From the NCBI GenBank assembly GCA_050084985.1, contig JBITNC010000001.1:173228001-173292000 (forward strand): a DNA stretch of 64,000 bases. Direction: 5' to 3'. The notes below the pieces were generated by a model, which saw only the letters and a list, made by a program, of their open reading frames with translations, did not search any database and was not told the origin of the DNA. Positions 30,888 through 42,839 of the stretch are shown piece by piece (the first letter of the stretch is position 1; the number at the start of each line of letters is the position of its first letter). Source of the DNA: Nageia nagi. Taxonomy: Eukaryota; Pinophyta. The translations under genes and the position numbers were made by a program.

Positions 30888-33174
30888 ATGGATTGTCAAC
30901 AACAAGATCCGTATGACCAAATCTACCAAGAGGAACAACCTAATCATAAGTCTCACAAATCTAGTAGAGAAATATCGAGGATAGGAACTCCTCAAGAAAC
31001 ATAAGATACTTAAAATGAAGTAAGATAACATTTAACCCAGTTAAGGATTCTTCATTCTTCTCATGCTCATATTCTTCCCTTAGATCTAACTTATCTAATA
31101 GAAAAAACACTAATAGGTAATAAGGAAGAAGTCATCTCAAGGACTACTACTCCATCACAAATGCATTCAGCTTATGCCATTTTACAAAAATATCCTTTTA
31201 AACCAAAATATGATCATGTTACATGCTATCTATTAGATGGACACCTTGTCCAATCCTATGTAAGATGATATTATTATACTCCTTCCACCATCTCTAAAAG
31301 GATGAATGAGTTCGATGATAGAATTTTGATACATATGGCTACTTTTGCATGTGAATCAAGAAGCCATGCTAGGGTGTATAATGATGCTTATTATATTTTA
31401 AAAACTAATACACCTACCCCTAGGACTAGTTATGTTTCTTCTACCATGAATTATGTGGATCCTAGTACTACTTATACTACCCCAAGAAGTAGCCATAAGA
31501 TCTCTGAACAAAGACATAGGAGAAATCTTGATCCTTCAAGGTATAAGGTAGGAGAAATACCACTGTATGTGTTTGGATCAGATCAAAATTAGAAACAACT
31601 TCATAATGACTAATAAATTATTTTATATAATCCAGATACACAAAAACCAAACCAATCTAGAAGATTAGGACAAGATCCATATTTGCAAACACAACTCGTG
31701 TTTCATGCATATCAAAGTAAAACACCCCTAGGGTAAGCTCACAAAAAAATGGTTCAAACTTGGATTTAGAATAGGCCTAATTAGAAAATAGTAGATAATA
31801 GGAAGTTTCCACCGAGAGCAAGATCCTTATCTCTCTAAGGTCATAAAAATCATGAAAATCAAAATCATGATTTACTTAGAAAAAGGGAGGTTTTACATGA
31901 CCAACAATAATCTTTGAGACCCCCTTTTCCTTAGTCTAGACATGAAGTTCAAAAAAATCATACTCTTACACCTTTATATCAACAGGGGTGATGATAATTG
32001 CCTCCATATCAACCACCCCCACCTACCCCACCATATAAGTAACATTATTATGGTGAAAAAACATTTTTGGAAAGAAGTTATCAATCATTTTCAACAAGCA
32101 AAAAAAGGGAAGGTAATAGGGTTAATAAAAATCCTATTGTTCCCACACAACCAACTAGTGATTTTAATGAAAGGTTAATAGATATTGAGAAAATGTTACG
32201 ATAACAAAACAAGCATAAAATCTCTTATGAAATAATTTGTAATGAGCCCATACACCCTAGTGTTCCTAAGATTGATATCCCTTTCAAATTTGAGATTCCA
32301 AAAATTGAATCTTTCAAAGGAAATGAGAACCCTAAAGAACATCTAAGGCATTTTAAATATTCAAGTTATGTAATTTCCAACAATGTTGCTTTGATGCTAT
32401 GTATCTTTCCTATGATAATTGTTGGGCAATGGATTGGTACAATAACTTAATAGAACATAGCATCACAACCTATGTTCAATTGGCTAATTTATTCTTAGAA
32501 CATTTTAGGATAAATATTAAAGATAAAACCTCCATAACTGATCTCACAAGATTGCAACAATTTTAGGATGAGACAGTTATAGATTTCATTTCAAGATAGA
32601 GGGTGATTTTGATAAGCATACCTTATACTTTACCACAAGAAGAACTAGTGAAAATGTTTAATCAAAGTTATCTAAGACCCATCGCTAGTACCTTATTGAT
32701 TCAACAACATAAGATATTTGAGGAAGCAATCTCTCAAGTTGTTATAATCGAAAAGGTTAAGATCCAAGATGGAGAATTAAAGGGTAAAAAGAAAGAGCCT
32801 TATGTTAGAAATAGAAATTAGGTTGAATAATCAATAAAACCAATGCCTACTAATAAAGGTTCTTATCTTAAATATGGAGAATCAAACCTTCTACAAAATA
32901 TACCCGCTCCACAAAATGAAGAAAGAAAACCTAGGCCACCCCTAGAAAGTTTACTCCTTTGATTGAATCTCTATATGATATTTTGAAAAAGTTAATGGAC
33001 CATCAAATGATCATATTTTCTAAAATACAAAATGAAAGGCCAGATGCAAGAGATATCAAATGGTATAATGATAATGATTATTGTCAATATCATTGCCAAA
33101 AGGGCCATACCATAGGCAAATGTAGAACATTACAACATAAGGTGCAAGATTTGATTGATCAAGGAAGATTATAG
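30888..33174 (+). pseudogene. Tat-C gag
   Basis: The ATG at 30888 opens a frame (MDCQQQDPYDQIYQEEQPNH) that runs without a shift to about 32390. About 15 stops interrupt it, most of them TAA or TAG at Gln/Trp-like sites. There is a Pro-rich patch (YQPPPPTPPY near 32010) and the core start IPFKFEIPKIESFKGNENPK. After a frameshift near 32400 the Gag domain continues (ITTYVQLANLFLEHFRINIK, TDLTRLQQF). After another near 32930 it ends with YCQYHCQKGHTIGKC (about 33080-33125), the short-spaced zinc motif typical of Tat gag. It is longer than most gypsy gags. Confidence 0.85.
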
Positions 33175-33493
33175 GTAGAATCCTCTTCCTCTAAATTAAG
33201 CAAATATTGTAGCATCACAAATACACTAAAATCAAGTAACACACAAATGGTTTCAATATGCTACTACATTTATTGCTATGGTAAGTATAACCATGAGAGC
33301 CCAAAGGGTGCAAGGGAGATAAGTTGATATTCCCAACAATCAAACAAATGATGGTATTATACAACCAAATATACCTAGACCTCAACTTCCTAAGATTTCA
33401 ATAAAAGGAGCTTTGCAACATCAATTAAGAAACTCACAAGTGAAGATTTTCTTGTTTGAATTGTTATAGCAATCTAAAAATCATAGAGAAGCT

Positions 33494-34282
33494 ATGAACC
33501 AATTGTTGCAAATAATTGACTTAAATATTAATGATCTTGAAAGTTTTGTGTTCTTTGTGGAAAATATTAAAATAAGCCAAAAACCCACTTTTTCCTTCCA
33601 TGATCATGAATTTAGTCAATCAAACCATTTGCAAAGTCAATATCCCCCATTACATATCATAGCCAAAATAGATGGGAAGGTCTTTAAAAGAATATTAATA
33701 GATGAAGGTTCTATAATAAATATCATTTCTACAACTTCTTATAAGAACTTGAATCCTCTTTTCTCATACATATGTGCACCTTCCTTACAATTAAGAGCTT
33801 TCAATGATGCTTTGTGCTTAACAATGGGATCTATATCATTTTCCATCACTGTGGGATCTAAAACCATACAAACATTATTACAAGTTATTGAAGGAGATAT
33901 AACACAATACAACTTACTCCTAAGAAGATCGTGGATTAGAGACATGCAATGTGTCCCATCAACATATCATAATTATTTGAAATACATTCATGATGGGGTA
34001 GTACATTGTGAACTTGGCGATGAAAATTTATACTCCCATTGCAATCATACACATCTTTCAATGGAGACCGCTTTGCCTTCCACTCATTATTTTACATTGC
34101 CCATGGCTTATGAAAAGGTATCAATAGTAGATATTGATAAAGAAGGTGCTTATCCAAGTTCTTTAAAAGGGAAAGATCTTATTGATCTTCAAATACCTCA
34201 TACACCAAAGATTAATAGGGATTCATCACTAAAAATAAAGCTGACAATCTTAGAAAAGCAACCATCGGAAGAAAGAGCATGA
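33494..34282 (+). pseudogene. Tat-C aspartic protease
   Basis: A 262-codon open stretch. The domain starts at PPLHIIAKIDGKVFKRILID. The active site reads IDEGSIINIIS, with Glu where Tat proteases have the first Gly after Asp, so it is probably inactive. LQVIEGDITQYNLLLRRSWI and MQCVPSTYHNYLKYIHDG are the conserved C-terminal part. The frame ends with TGA 60 bases before the next recognisable piece. It is the longest open protease frame here. Confidence 0.88.
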
Positions 34283-35200
34283 AAACTAGATGAAGTAAAC
34301 AAAGCTTCATCATCAAAAGTATCTTATTTGATAAATAAAATATATAATGATGGTACAATAAGAGATAAACCATAAAATATTTATCCTATGATCATAAAAT
34401 TGATTGATTATAGAATAGAGGAATTTGCTATTAATGATGTCATTTTTAATATTCCTATAGCTCAAGAAATAAGAAGACCTAAAGAATCTCCTTGTGCGGT
34501 AGGGAAATTAGTACCACTGGGGAAATTACCTAATCAAATGCTTTTTGTATATAAAGGTCCTATAGAACCACCTATCCTTCCTTTATCTTAGTCTAATGAA
34601 GGTACTTTTTATGACTCATTAGAATACTTGTCACCAGACATAAGAACATTTATCCAAAGATACTTTGATAGGTGTCATTGGAAAGGATAAGGTCTAGGAT
34701 AGTATGAACAAGGACCTAGATACACTATTGACATTCATTATCAATTGTCTAGTGATAAGACAATATTAGGTTATAAGAGAAAAAATCAAGGGTATCCAGT
34801 TTCAAGATAACTGACTTAGAACCCAAGCCCACAACATATGAAAATTTATATGAAGTACCTAAATGGATGACAAATCAAGATGAAATAGATTCTAAAACAT
34901 TATTCTTGGGAGGGTCATTATCTGATATATCAATTAACATGGTAGAGATTGGAGAAATATGTGATAATATCATACCTCAAATGAACTTTGATTGGTATGG
35001 AAGGGATGAGTTTGAGATAATAGGTTTAGAAAATTCAAATAGTTCTTCTTCATACTTTCTAGTAGATGAAGAAACTATAGATTTTACATTAATTCCTGAA
35101 CAACCTACAATCTAGGATTTCAAAGACATAGATATAATCTTATAGACTAAAAATTTAAATATCAATACTGATTTAAAAAATTAGTATGAAGCTAAAGATG
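34283..35200 (+). pseudogene. Tat-C spacer with G-patch-like motif
   Basis: Pieces: IIKLIDYRIEEFAINDVIFN (34388-34591), then at 34679-34717 WKG, stop, GLG, stop, YEQGP, the core of a G-patch, followed 30 residues later by ILGYKRKNQG, like the closing Gly-Leu-Gly of that domain. An acidic linker (34867-35115, IGEICDNIIPQMNFDWYG) leads to RT. The Tat-A spacer has the same core at 6504, which supports a real ancestral motif. Confidence 0.65.
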
Positions 35201-36240
35201 AAGAATATAATGCCAACGACAATAATTGGATTCTAATACCCAACCAATTAGAAGAGGGATTTCACATGTTAATTAAAGAAACTATCAAAATTAATTTAAG
35301 TAATGAATCTAATATCCCTAAAATAATTCAATTAGGAAAATCCCTTACTAAATATGAGAGAAAAGAGTTCATTATAATAGTTAAGGAAAAATAGGAAATA
35401 TTTGCATAGTCATATACTGATATGCCTAGGTTTGATCCTAATTTAGTAGTGCATAACCTTGGTATAAAAGAAGGTGCAAAACATGTTAAATAAAAATTAT
35501 AAAAAATGCATCCTAAAATCACCTTAATGGTAAAAGAGGAGTTGTAAAAGCTTTTAGAAGCCAAGTTTATTCACCCAATTGATTACTCTAATTCAATTTC
35601 CAATATGGTACTAGTTAAGAAATCCACTGGGAAGTTTATAATATGCATAGATTTTAGGGATCTAAACAAAGCATATCCTAAGAATGAATTTCCTTTTACC
35701 AAACATAGATATCTTGGTTGATTCTACCATAGGACACAAAATGTTTTCACTCATGGATGGGTTTTCAAGATTCAATCAAATTAAGGTAGCATCAGAAGAT
35801 CAACATGAAACTACATTTACAACACCATGGGGAACATTTCATTATAAAGTAATACCTTTTGGATTAAAAAATGTTGGAGCCACCTATCAAAGAGCCATGA
35901 TGTACATCTTCCATGATTACATGCATGATATCATAGAAGATTATGTAGATGATGTGCTAGCTAAATCAAAAACATGAGAGGATCACCCTAAAGTGCTCAT
36001 TAAAATATTTGATAGGTTACTAAAACATAAAATTTGACTAAACCCAAATAAGTTTTAGGGTAACATCAGGAAAATTATTAGGTTTCATTATCTCTAGATG
36101 AGGGATTAAAGTAGATCCTAAAAAAATAAAAGTAATAACAAATATGTCCCCTCCCTCAAATATAAAATGACTACAAAGTCTACAAGGTAAGTTACAGGCC
36201 ATAAGATGTTTCATTTCTTAGTTATCAGATAAGTGTAAAC
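35201..36240 (+). pseudogene. Tat-C reverse transcriptase
   Basis: SYTDMPRFDPNLVVHNLGI and KLLEAKFIHPIDYSNSISNM precede FIICIDFRDLNKAYPKNEF. A one-base shift near 35680 leads into the open piece 35684-35977: FLLPNIDILVDSTIGHKMFS, LMDGFSRFNQIKVASEDQHE, PFGLKNVGATYQRAMM and the catalytic YVDDVLAKSKT (35942). Then LLKHKIxLNPNKF and KVDPKKIKVITNMSPPSN-type text in broken frames. All palm motifs survive. Confidence 0.9.
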
Positions 36241-36690
36241 CTTTCAACAAATTTTTGAAGAAGGGTGTTATTTTTTACTAGGATAATGAACAACAAGAGG
36301 CATTTGATGAGATTAAATGCTATCTTCTTTCACCACTCATTCTAGTATTACCCAGGCCTAGAGAACCATTCTTGTTATATATATTAGCTACAAAAATAGC
36401 CTTGGGAACCATGCTTGCTCAAAAGAATGAGAATAATAAAGAACAAGCAATATATTGCCTTAGTCAAACTTTAGTTGATTATGAGATTAAATATGCATAT
36501 TTGAAAAAGTTGTGTCTAGTGGTAGTATTCATAACCAAAAAATTAAGACATTATATGGTAAACCATACCACGTACATAATTGCTAAAGTTGACCATTTGA
36601 AATACATGATGAATAATACTTATCAAAATGCAAGAACATCTAAATGGATCATGCATCTAACTAAATTTGACATAAGTTAGAAATCAATTA
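36241..36690 (+). pseudogene. Tat-C RNase H (first)
   Basis: NEQQEAFDEIKCYLLSPLIL leads into the domain. Open at 36372-36680: TKIALGTMLAQKNENNKEQA, IYCLSQTLVDYEIKYAYLKK and AKVDHLKYMMN. The first Asp position reads YILATKIALG, so a catalytic residue seems lost, as in Tat-A. Confidence 0.8.
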
Positions 36691-37225
36691 AAGGACAAGC
36701 CATTACTGATTACCTTGTTGAGGCACCATTATCTAATGATAATCCACTCATCATAGAATTACTAGATGAACATGTATTTCAATTAGACAAAATGATAATT
36801 CCTATATAATTTGAAGAAGATTGGGATATGGTAATATATTTTTATGCATAGAGATGCGAGCAAAGTGAGGGTGCCAGTGTTATTTTTGTTACACTCCAAG
36901 GAGTTCCCGTACGCTATTCATTTAAACTTATCTTTCCTTATACAAACAACAATGCCAAGTATGAAGTCTTAATCTTAGCTATTAAAACTACTATTAAATT
37001 AAAATTGAAAAAGGTAAAATTCATTAGTGATTCGTTCTTAATCGTAAATCAAGTCAAAGAGATCTTCCAGTGTAAGGAACCTTTGTTGCAAAAATATAAG
37101 AGATTGATAAAAAAATATTTTATTATCTTTTGAAAAATATGATATAGAAGCATCACCACCATCAACTAATAGGTTTGTTGATGCTATGGCATCCATCGAA
37201 TCTTTAATGCTTGCAAACCCTGATC
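36691..37225 (+). pseudogene. Tat-C second (Tat-type) RNase H
   Basis: GASVIFVTLQGVPVRYSFKL, FPYTNNNAKYEVLILAIKTT (Glu kept) and KVKFISDSFLIVNQVKE (Asp kept). The first Asp box YFDGSK is degraded to YFYA plus a stop (about 36838-36852). It ends at FVDAMASI near 37173. Its position between RNase H and integrase is that of the Tat lineage. Confidence 0.8.
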
Positions 37226-38587
37226 AAAAAATAGTCTCTATTGAAATTGTCTAAATCATTCAATCCTTAATAGAATTAGATGAAGTTGAGCATGTAGTCT
37301 TAGATATTGTAATAGAAGATAAAAATTTATGGCATACATAATTGTTCAAGTTCTTAAGAGATGGAGTATTACCTAAATACTTAACAAAATCATCTAGAAA
37401 AGCATTTAAGATAAAAGCTTTTCACTTCTACATGATAGGAGATATCTTATACCATAGGGATTTTGATAGAATATTGCTCCAATGTTTAGAGTAAGCTGAT
37501 TCATAGATTGTGCTTTCATGCACACATGATAGAATTTATGGACACTTTAGTGACTCCGTAATCACAAAGTGATTAATGCATATGGGATATTACTAGCCTA
37601 CTATGGAACGTGATTGCATGGAATATGTTAGAAAATATGTTAAATGTCAACAACATGCAAATCTATTTAATCAAACCTCACATATGTTACAACCCATGCA
37701 ATCATTATGGCCATTTTCAAGATGGGAATTAGATTTAATAGGCCAAATCTCTCCTATTTCCTTTGGAGGTCAAAATTTTATAATAACTGCTATATAATAT
37801 TTTACAAAATGGATATAAGTTATTCCTATGATTTCAACAAAAGGGCCAAAGATAGTAGAATTCATACAAAACCATATCATATGTCATTTTTGGAATTTCA
37901 ACCCAAATTATCATTGATAATGGGAAAAACTTCAAAAACAAGGAAGTTCAGGCTTTATGTAAAGGATATCATATCCTTTTAAGCTTCTCAACTCCTTACT
38001 ATCCTCAAGGGAATGGTCAAGCTGAAGCTACAAACAAAACTATTTATAGCATTCTATTAAAAACTATTGATGACTCCCACCAAGATTGACATGCGATAAT
38101 ACCATATGTGTTGTGGGCCTATCGAACTAGTGTTCAAACTCCTATTGGGGCAACCCCATTTTCCTTAGTTTATGGGGTTGAAGTAGTATTACCCTTATAA
38201 ATAGAAATTCCTTCTTTACGAATTGCATTACAAGATTATATCACTAATGAAGCAGTTCATCAAATAAGATTAGATTAATTACTGCTTTTAGATGAAATAA
38301 GAGTTAATACATTGGAACATTTACATACTTATCAAAATTGTATTAAAAGAGCCTTCAATAAAAAAGTTAAAACTCATGAATTTAACATATGAGATTTAGT
38401 TTTAAAAGAGAACTAGCAAACTTCTCAATTGGAATGACAGCTCTATGACAAGTTTGCTCCTAACTGGTTAGGTACTTATGTGATTAAAAGAAAATTTGGA
38501 TCTGGGGCTTACCATTTAGTTGATATGGAAGGTAACAAAGAGTGTGAACCCATAAATATCATGCATCTTTATCCTTTCTATAGTTAA
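37226..38587 (+). pseudogene. Tat-C integrase
   Basis: The zinc domain is at 37525-37650: RIYGHFSDSVIT, then MERDCMEYVRKYVKCQQHAN, where the usual Cys of the first pair is Tyr. The core is WELDLIGQISPISFGGQNFI (37730), then several frame changes. Blocks for YYPQGNGQAEATNK-type text lie at about 37990-38030 and [20 protein letters not shown] at about 38105-38160. The tail is LVDMEGNKECEPINIMHLYP, ending with TAA at 38585. It is more decayed than RT. Confidence 0.85.
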
Positions 38588-38736
38588 TGAACTCTTTTTT
38601 AATTAGAAATTATATATATTGTAAATAAGCTATTTAGTCAAAAAATTAACAAAAAGTGTTTTTCTTAAAGACTTATACATATTTAATGTATTTGAAATAG
38701 TAAATGACATCAAAAAAGAGTAAAAACATCCACCTT

Positions 38737-40205
38737 ATGGCTGATCAAAGACGTATTCGATAAAAACCTTATTTTGAGAAACCAAGATATTTGGGAGATA
38801 GGGTTATCATAGAATTATCCCAAGATATTTCCTTTAGAAATAGAAATATTCTTCATTTACCCATTAATTTAAAATAATCATAGCTTTAAACTTATTACTA
38901 TAAAGATACCAAGGATGGGAGATAAGTGTTCATGAAGATAACTTCGAAATTTATGTGGATATAGACATGTACCACATAATTCATGCACATTATTTTATGC
39001 AAGTCTGCATGGTAAACTTTTTATGCCAATATTGGCCTACTTCAACTCTCAAGATCATAATTAATTGCTTGTTCAATAATTAGATTCAAATTAGAGTTGT
39101 TAACACTTGGTCAAATGAAGATTTTTTATTTACATGGATAGAACAGATGACAAAAGACCTTTGTCACCATAAAATTATTTATGATTTTTACATAGTATTC
39201 ATCCATAAGCCTCAATGATCAAATAGATGTGTGCAAAATATTGACCAATGATTCTTTCAAATTAGATCAAGATTTCCTCATCCTCCTCCCCATAACATTC
39301 AAGCAAGAGTTGTGATGTCAAGAAAGCTAGAAACCAATGAAAAAATATAGTTTAATGCTACAAAACATGATTTTGTTGATATATACCTATAAGATCGATA
39401 TATATGCAAGCATTAAGAAAGTGTTATTACACTAAGATAGCCATTTCTTTTCTTTACCAAAAGAAATTCAAAAAGTTATAGCCATGAATTTTTATAATCA
39501 GCAAGAACCAATGCATGGGACTTAAAATTCAATGATCTTAGGGCAACTATTGAGTTAAAATCAAAGGATATGTGGATGGAAACTAAATTCCTAACCAATT
39601 GGATCCATCTATTCCATTTGCATTGGCCTTATGAGACACCCAAAATTTTGCTTAATTGTGTTGATCATATGACTCTTTAGTGTTACGAAATATCAATTGC
39701 CATAATTGAGGTCATCAATGATTTGGTACTAGACTATAATACCTATCTAATTTACATAATGAAATCATATATGATTATAGTTCATTATTTAGCAAAAATT
39801 GTTGTGTAAACAATTCAATTAATATAAAATCAAGGTTTCAAAAAATCTTAGAATGCTTTAACCAAAGAAAGAGTGAGGTTGTAGTGAACCTAGCAAAAAA
39901 TGACTATCTAGTATCTCATAAAGAGCATGATATCCCTTGTGTCATTAATTCCCCCTCAATCTTCACAAACCTTAGGGATCCCATCCTACCTTCCACTTAT
40001 TGAGAATGGTGAAGCCTCGACATCATTAGCTAAGGAAAAATACATCATTAAGAAATTCAAGCATCATCCACCAATCTTGCCGCTCATTTGGTATCTAGTC
40101 CATTACCAATCATCCATTCTAAGACCAGGACCTACTCATTTTTCAATTCAATCTTTGTACTTTTATTTCTTAGGCTATATAGGTTTGGTTATCTATAAAA
40201 AATAA
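38737..40205 (+). pseudogene. Tat-C extra sense ORF 1, function unknown
   Basis: The ATG at 38737 opens MADQRRIR, a stop, and KPYFEKPRYLGDRVIIELSQ. After a shift near 38890 one frame (frame 3) runs from 38907 to TAA 40203 without a frameshift, about 430 codons, interrupted by roughly 20 stops that mostly fit changed Gln, Arg or Trp codons. The best stretch is AWDLKFNDLRATIELKSKDM (from 39514) and then FHLHWPYETPKILLNCVDHM; 39927-40205 is open. It is rich in aromatic residues and His. I recognise no domain. It begins 150 bases after integrase, in the same direction. It may be a captured host sequence or an element accessory protein. Confidence 0.55.
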
Positions 40206-40404
40206 GGGAACCATTATCATTGGGTAGTTTGTAAAAGGTTTTTTGTCTTAAAAAATAATAATAAAGTAAATGAAAAATACCACCATTAAGAATATATGTA
40301 AATAATTCAAAAAATAATTATTAAATATTTTCTTGTAAAAATAAAATGTGTGTGTATATATCTATCTTTAAGAACTTTATATAAATTCTAAAAACTACTT
40401 GTAT

Positions 40405-41118
40405 ATGACACTAGAGGTAGTTGATTGTATTTCACAAGCAATAGGCATCATGAGTCACCCTCATTGTGTTAATCTTCCCACTAGTCAATGGGAGTACTTA
40501 TGTTATTATCCTCATTTCCCATGCAACTTATCATCCCTTATCATTTCTTTGTCACCTTGTACTTTTCATAGTGACCCCTTAGCGAATCCTATCCAAAACC
40601 TAGAGTTAGAGGAGGATCAATTTAATCAATTATCTAAGGGTATCCAACATCAAATTTTGTGTATGATGACATCCACTCTAAATAGGTATGACCATGCTTA
40701 TAATATTCTGAGGAACTTTGACCAAATGGAGATTTATATTGATCATCAGCCTTGTTGGGGATCTTATGTGATATATGATATGCCTGATGAGGAGTTCCTA
40801 CAAAATCTCATCTTTATTATCTTCAAACTTGATTTTAATTGGAGAATAATAATTGATGCTCTTATCACTCCTTCGGTAGTTTGATTTGTTAGATACTATG
40901 GGCTGCATCTTCTACATCCTGAAGAAGACTTTCTTAATGATCTCACCATAGCCCATCTCCTGTCTATAAACTTGTGGTGTTGGGACTTGATGTTATTTGT
41001 GTCTATCATTCATGACCCTCCACTATGGTTCATTGATCATACCATCTATAATTTCCACTTCCATCCTTTTACTCATGATGACCTATTGCAGATTCTTATT
41101 TAGTGGAGAAATAGGTAA
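40405..41118 (+). pseudogene. Tat-C extra sense ORF 2, function unknown
   Basis: From the ATG at 40405 (MTLEVVDCISQAIGIMSHPH) the frame is open for 159 codons to TGA 40882. It then goes on in frame (FVRYYGLHLLHPEEDFLNDL) to TAG 41101 and TAA 41116. That is 238 codons with two inner stops and no shift, well above what is seen in the surrounding noncoding DNA. Repeated acidic pairs before FL or LL (DEEFLQNL, EEDFLNDL, HDDLLQIL) suggest weak internal repetition with a spacing of about 50-80 residues. No family is recognised. It may be a separate frame or the second half of ORF 1. Confidence 0.5.
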
Positions 41119-42839
41119 AACATTAAAAAATACAAAAACATTAAAAAATACAAAAAATTAAAGAATATATATATACTCTAAAGATATACTTCTAAAGCAT
41201 CTTGGCTACTAGGTGTGATGCCCATGTGTTCATATAATTCCAGTTTGTTCATAAATGTTTAGTTCTTTACCTTGAGTGTCATAATTATTAGATATCAATC
41301 ATTATGAGGAAGGAAAATAATCAAGTTATATGTATCCAAATGTCATGCATGCATCCATATAATATTCATTTATGTATACAGATGTATTTACAAATATAGT
41401 AGGTAATAAATGCTCTATTGATATTTGGTTTTAGTTGAGAAATCCTACATTGAGGTTTCAAAACTTAGGATGATAAAAAGACATAACTATGCTATATGGT
41501 GGTGCACTAATAAACTCTAACACTTTTCACATTAAAATTTTCAAAATAATCAAGAATTGAGTATTTCTTGAGTATAAATGTGAGTATGATTTTCTTACTT
41601 TTTGCTTCATCCTTAACCCAAGAGCTAGGATAGAAAAGAAAAGAAAAGCAAAAACAAAAAGAGCAAGAGAAAAGAAAATAAAAATATTTAGAATTATTGG
41701 GCCACTATAGCATCCTCTATTGGGGCTATAGATGCCTAACTGGCAATAGAGCAAGGTTGTAATAGGATGAAGGGGTTAAATTTCACCAGGGCTATGGACG
41801 CTTTTTAGTAGTGAAGCATACCTTACAAAAAGAAAAAGATCATATCTCATAATTTATAATCTTGGGATGTTTAATTTATGAATGTTAAGATAAGGAAATG
41901 AACATCATTGCACACACATGAGTTTATGGTAAACTTAAGTATATTATGATCTTATTTCATATCATCCCTAGTAGATGAGACCAAAGAAAAAGATCAATTA
42001 ACAAAACTAGGTATTGAAGGTGTTATGTACTATACTTATTTATTTTTATATATTCATTCATTCCATGCCATTACTACTATTATATAAAAATTTGATAAGT
42101 TGCCAAAGCATTAAGATTGATGTTTAAGTTATTATGTCATTCATAGAAATCTTAGGTCTTTTAAGTTTCATACATTTTACATTCATTTGTGCTTATACAT
42201 TTATGAGTATCTACTATTACATCTATACATTCATAAAATGTTGTAAATACTTTTGTATATTTTACATCCATACATTCACATTATTCATGATATCACATAT
42301 GTTTATACCAATATATTATGTTCAAAACCATGTATAAAAGTAGTCAAGAAAATGAAAAATGATGCATCTGATTCTATTCTCCTACAAATCAAATCATGTT
42401 TTATAAACATAATAGTACTCTATAAATGTAAATACTATTTTGAATTTATTAAACATATCATAAATAAGGTGTTAAAACTAAATGAAAACATAAAAATAAA
42501 CTTTCATGCATTTCTACTTTAACACATACATTTGAAAACCATAAACATACATATACATATATATGATACTAAAACATGCATATAAAAGTCTAAAGTCATC
42601 ATCATGTATATCAAAAAATATATAACTCGGTATCCATCACATCTAAAGAAACCAATTATCGATCATGAATACCATGATCCCAAAATAAATAAGGTCATCA
42701 AAAAATAATAATAAACCTACAAATAACATGTCTAAATATTAGAAATGGTCTTACTCTCCATAAATCTCATAAAGAAATTGACATAGTCTGATAAAGACTC
42801 ATAAATCAAACATAAATCATAAACAATAGTAGCCATGTC
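41119..42839. other. Intergenic part of Tat-C between sense and antisense ORFs
   Basis: No gene is seen. Very AT-rich from 42000 to 42720, with CATA/TACAT words. A purine run AAAAGAAAAGAAAAGC lies at about 41633-41650. This is where converging transcripts of the two sides would end. Confidence 0.45.

Noticed and set aside
40405-40884. Reading this as an intact single-exon host gene
   Set aside because: It lies inside Tat-C between integrase and 3' LTR and continues in frame past its stop, so it is treated as a broken element ORF.
42134-42522. Hydrophobic frames of 67 and 89 codons
   Set aside because: AT-rich, low-complexity DNA with Ile/Tyr/Phe bias; probably chance.
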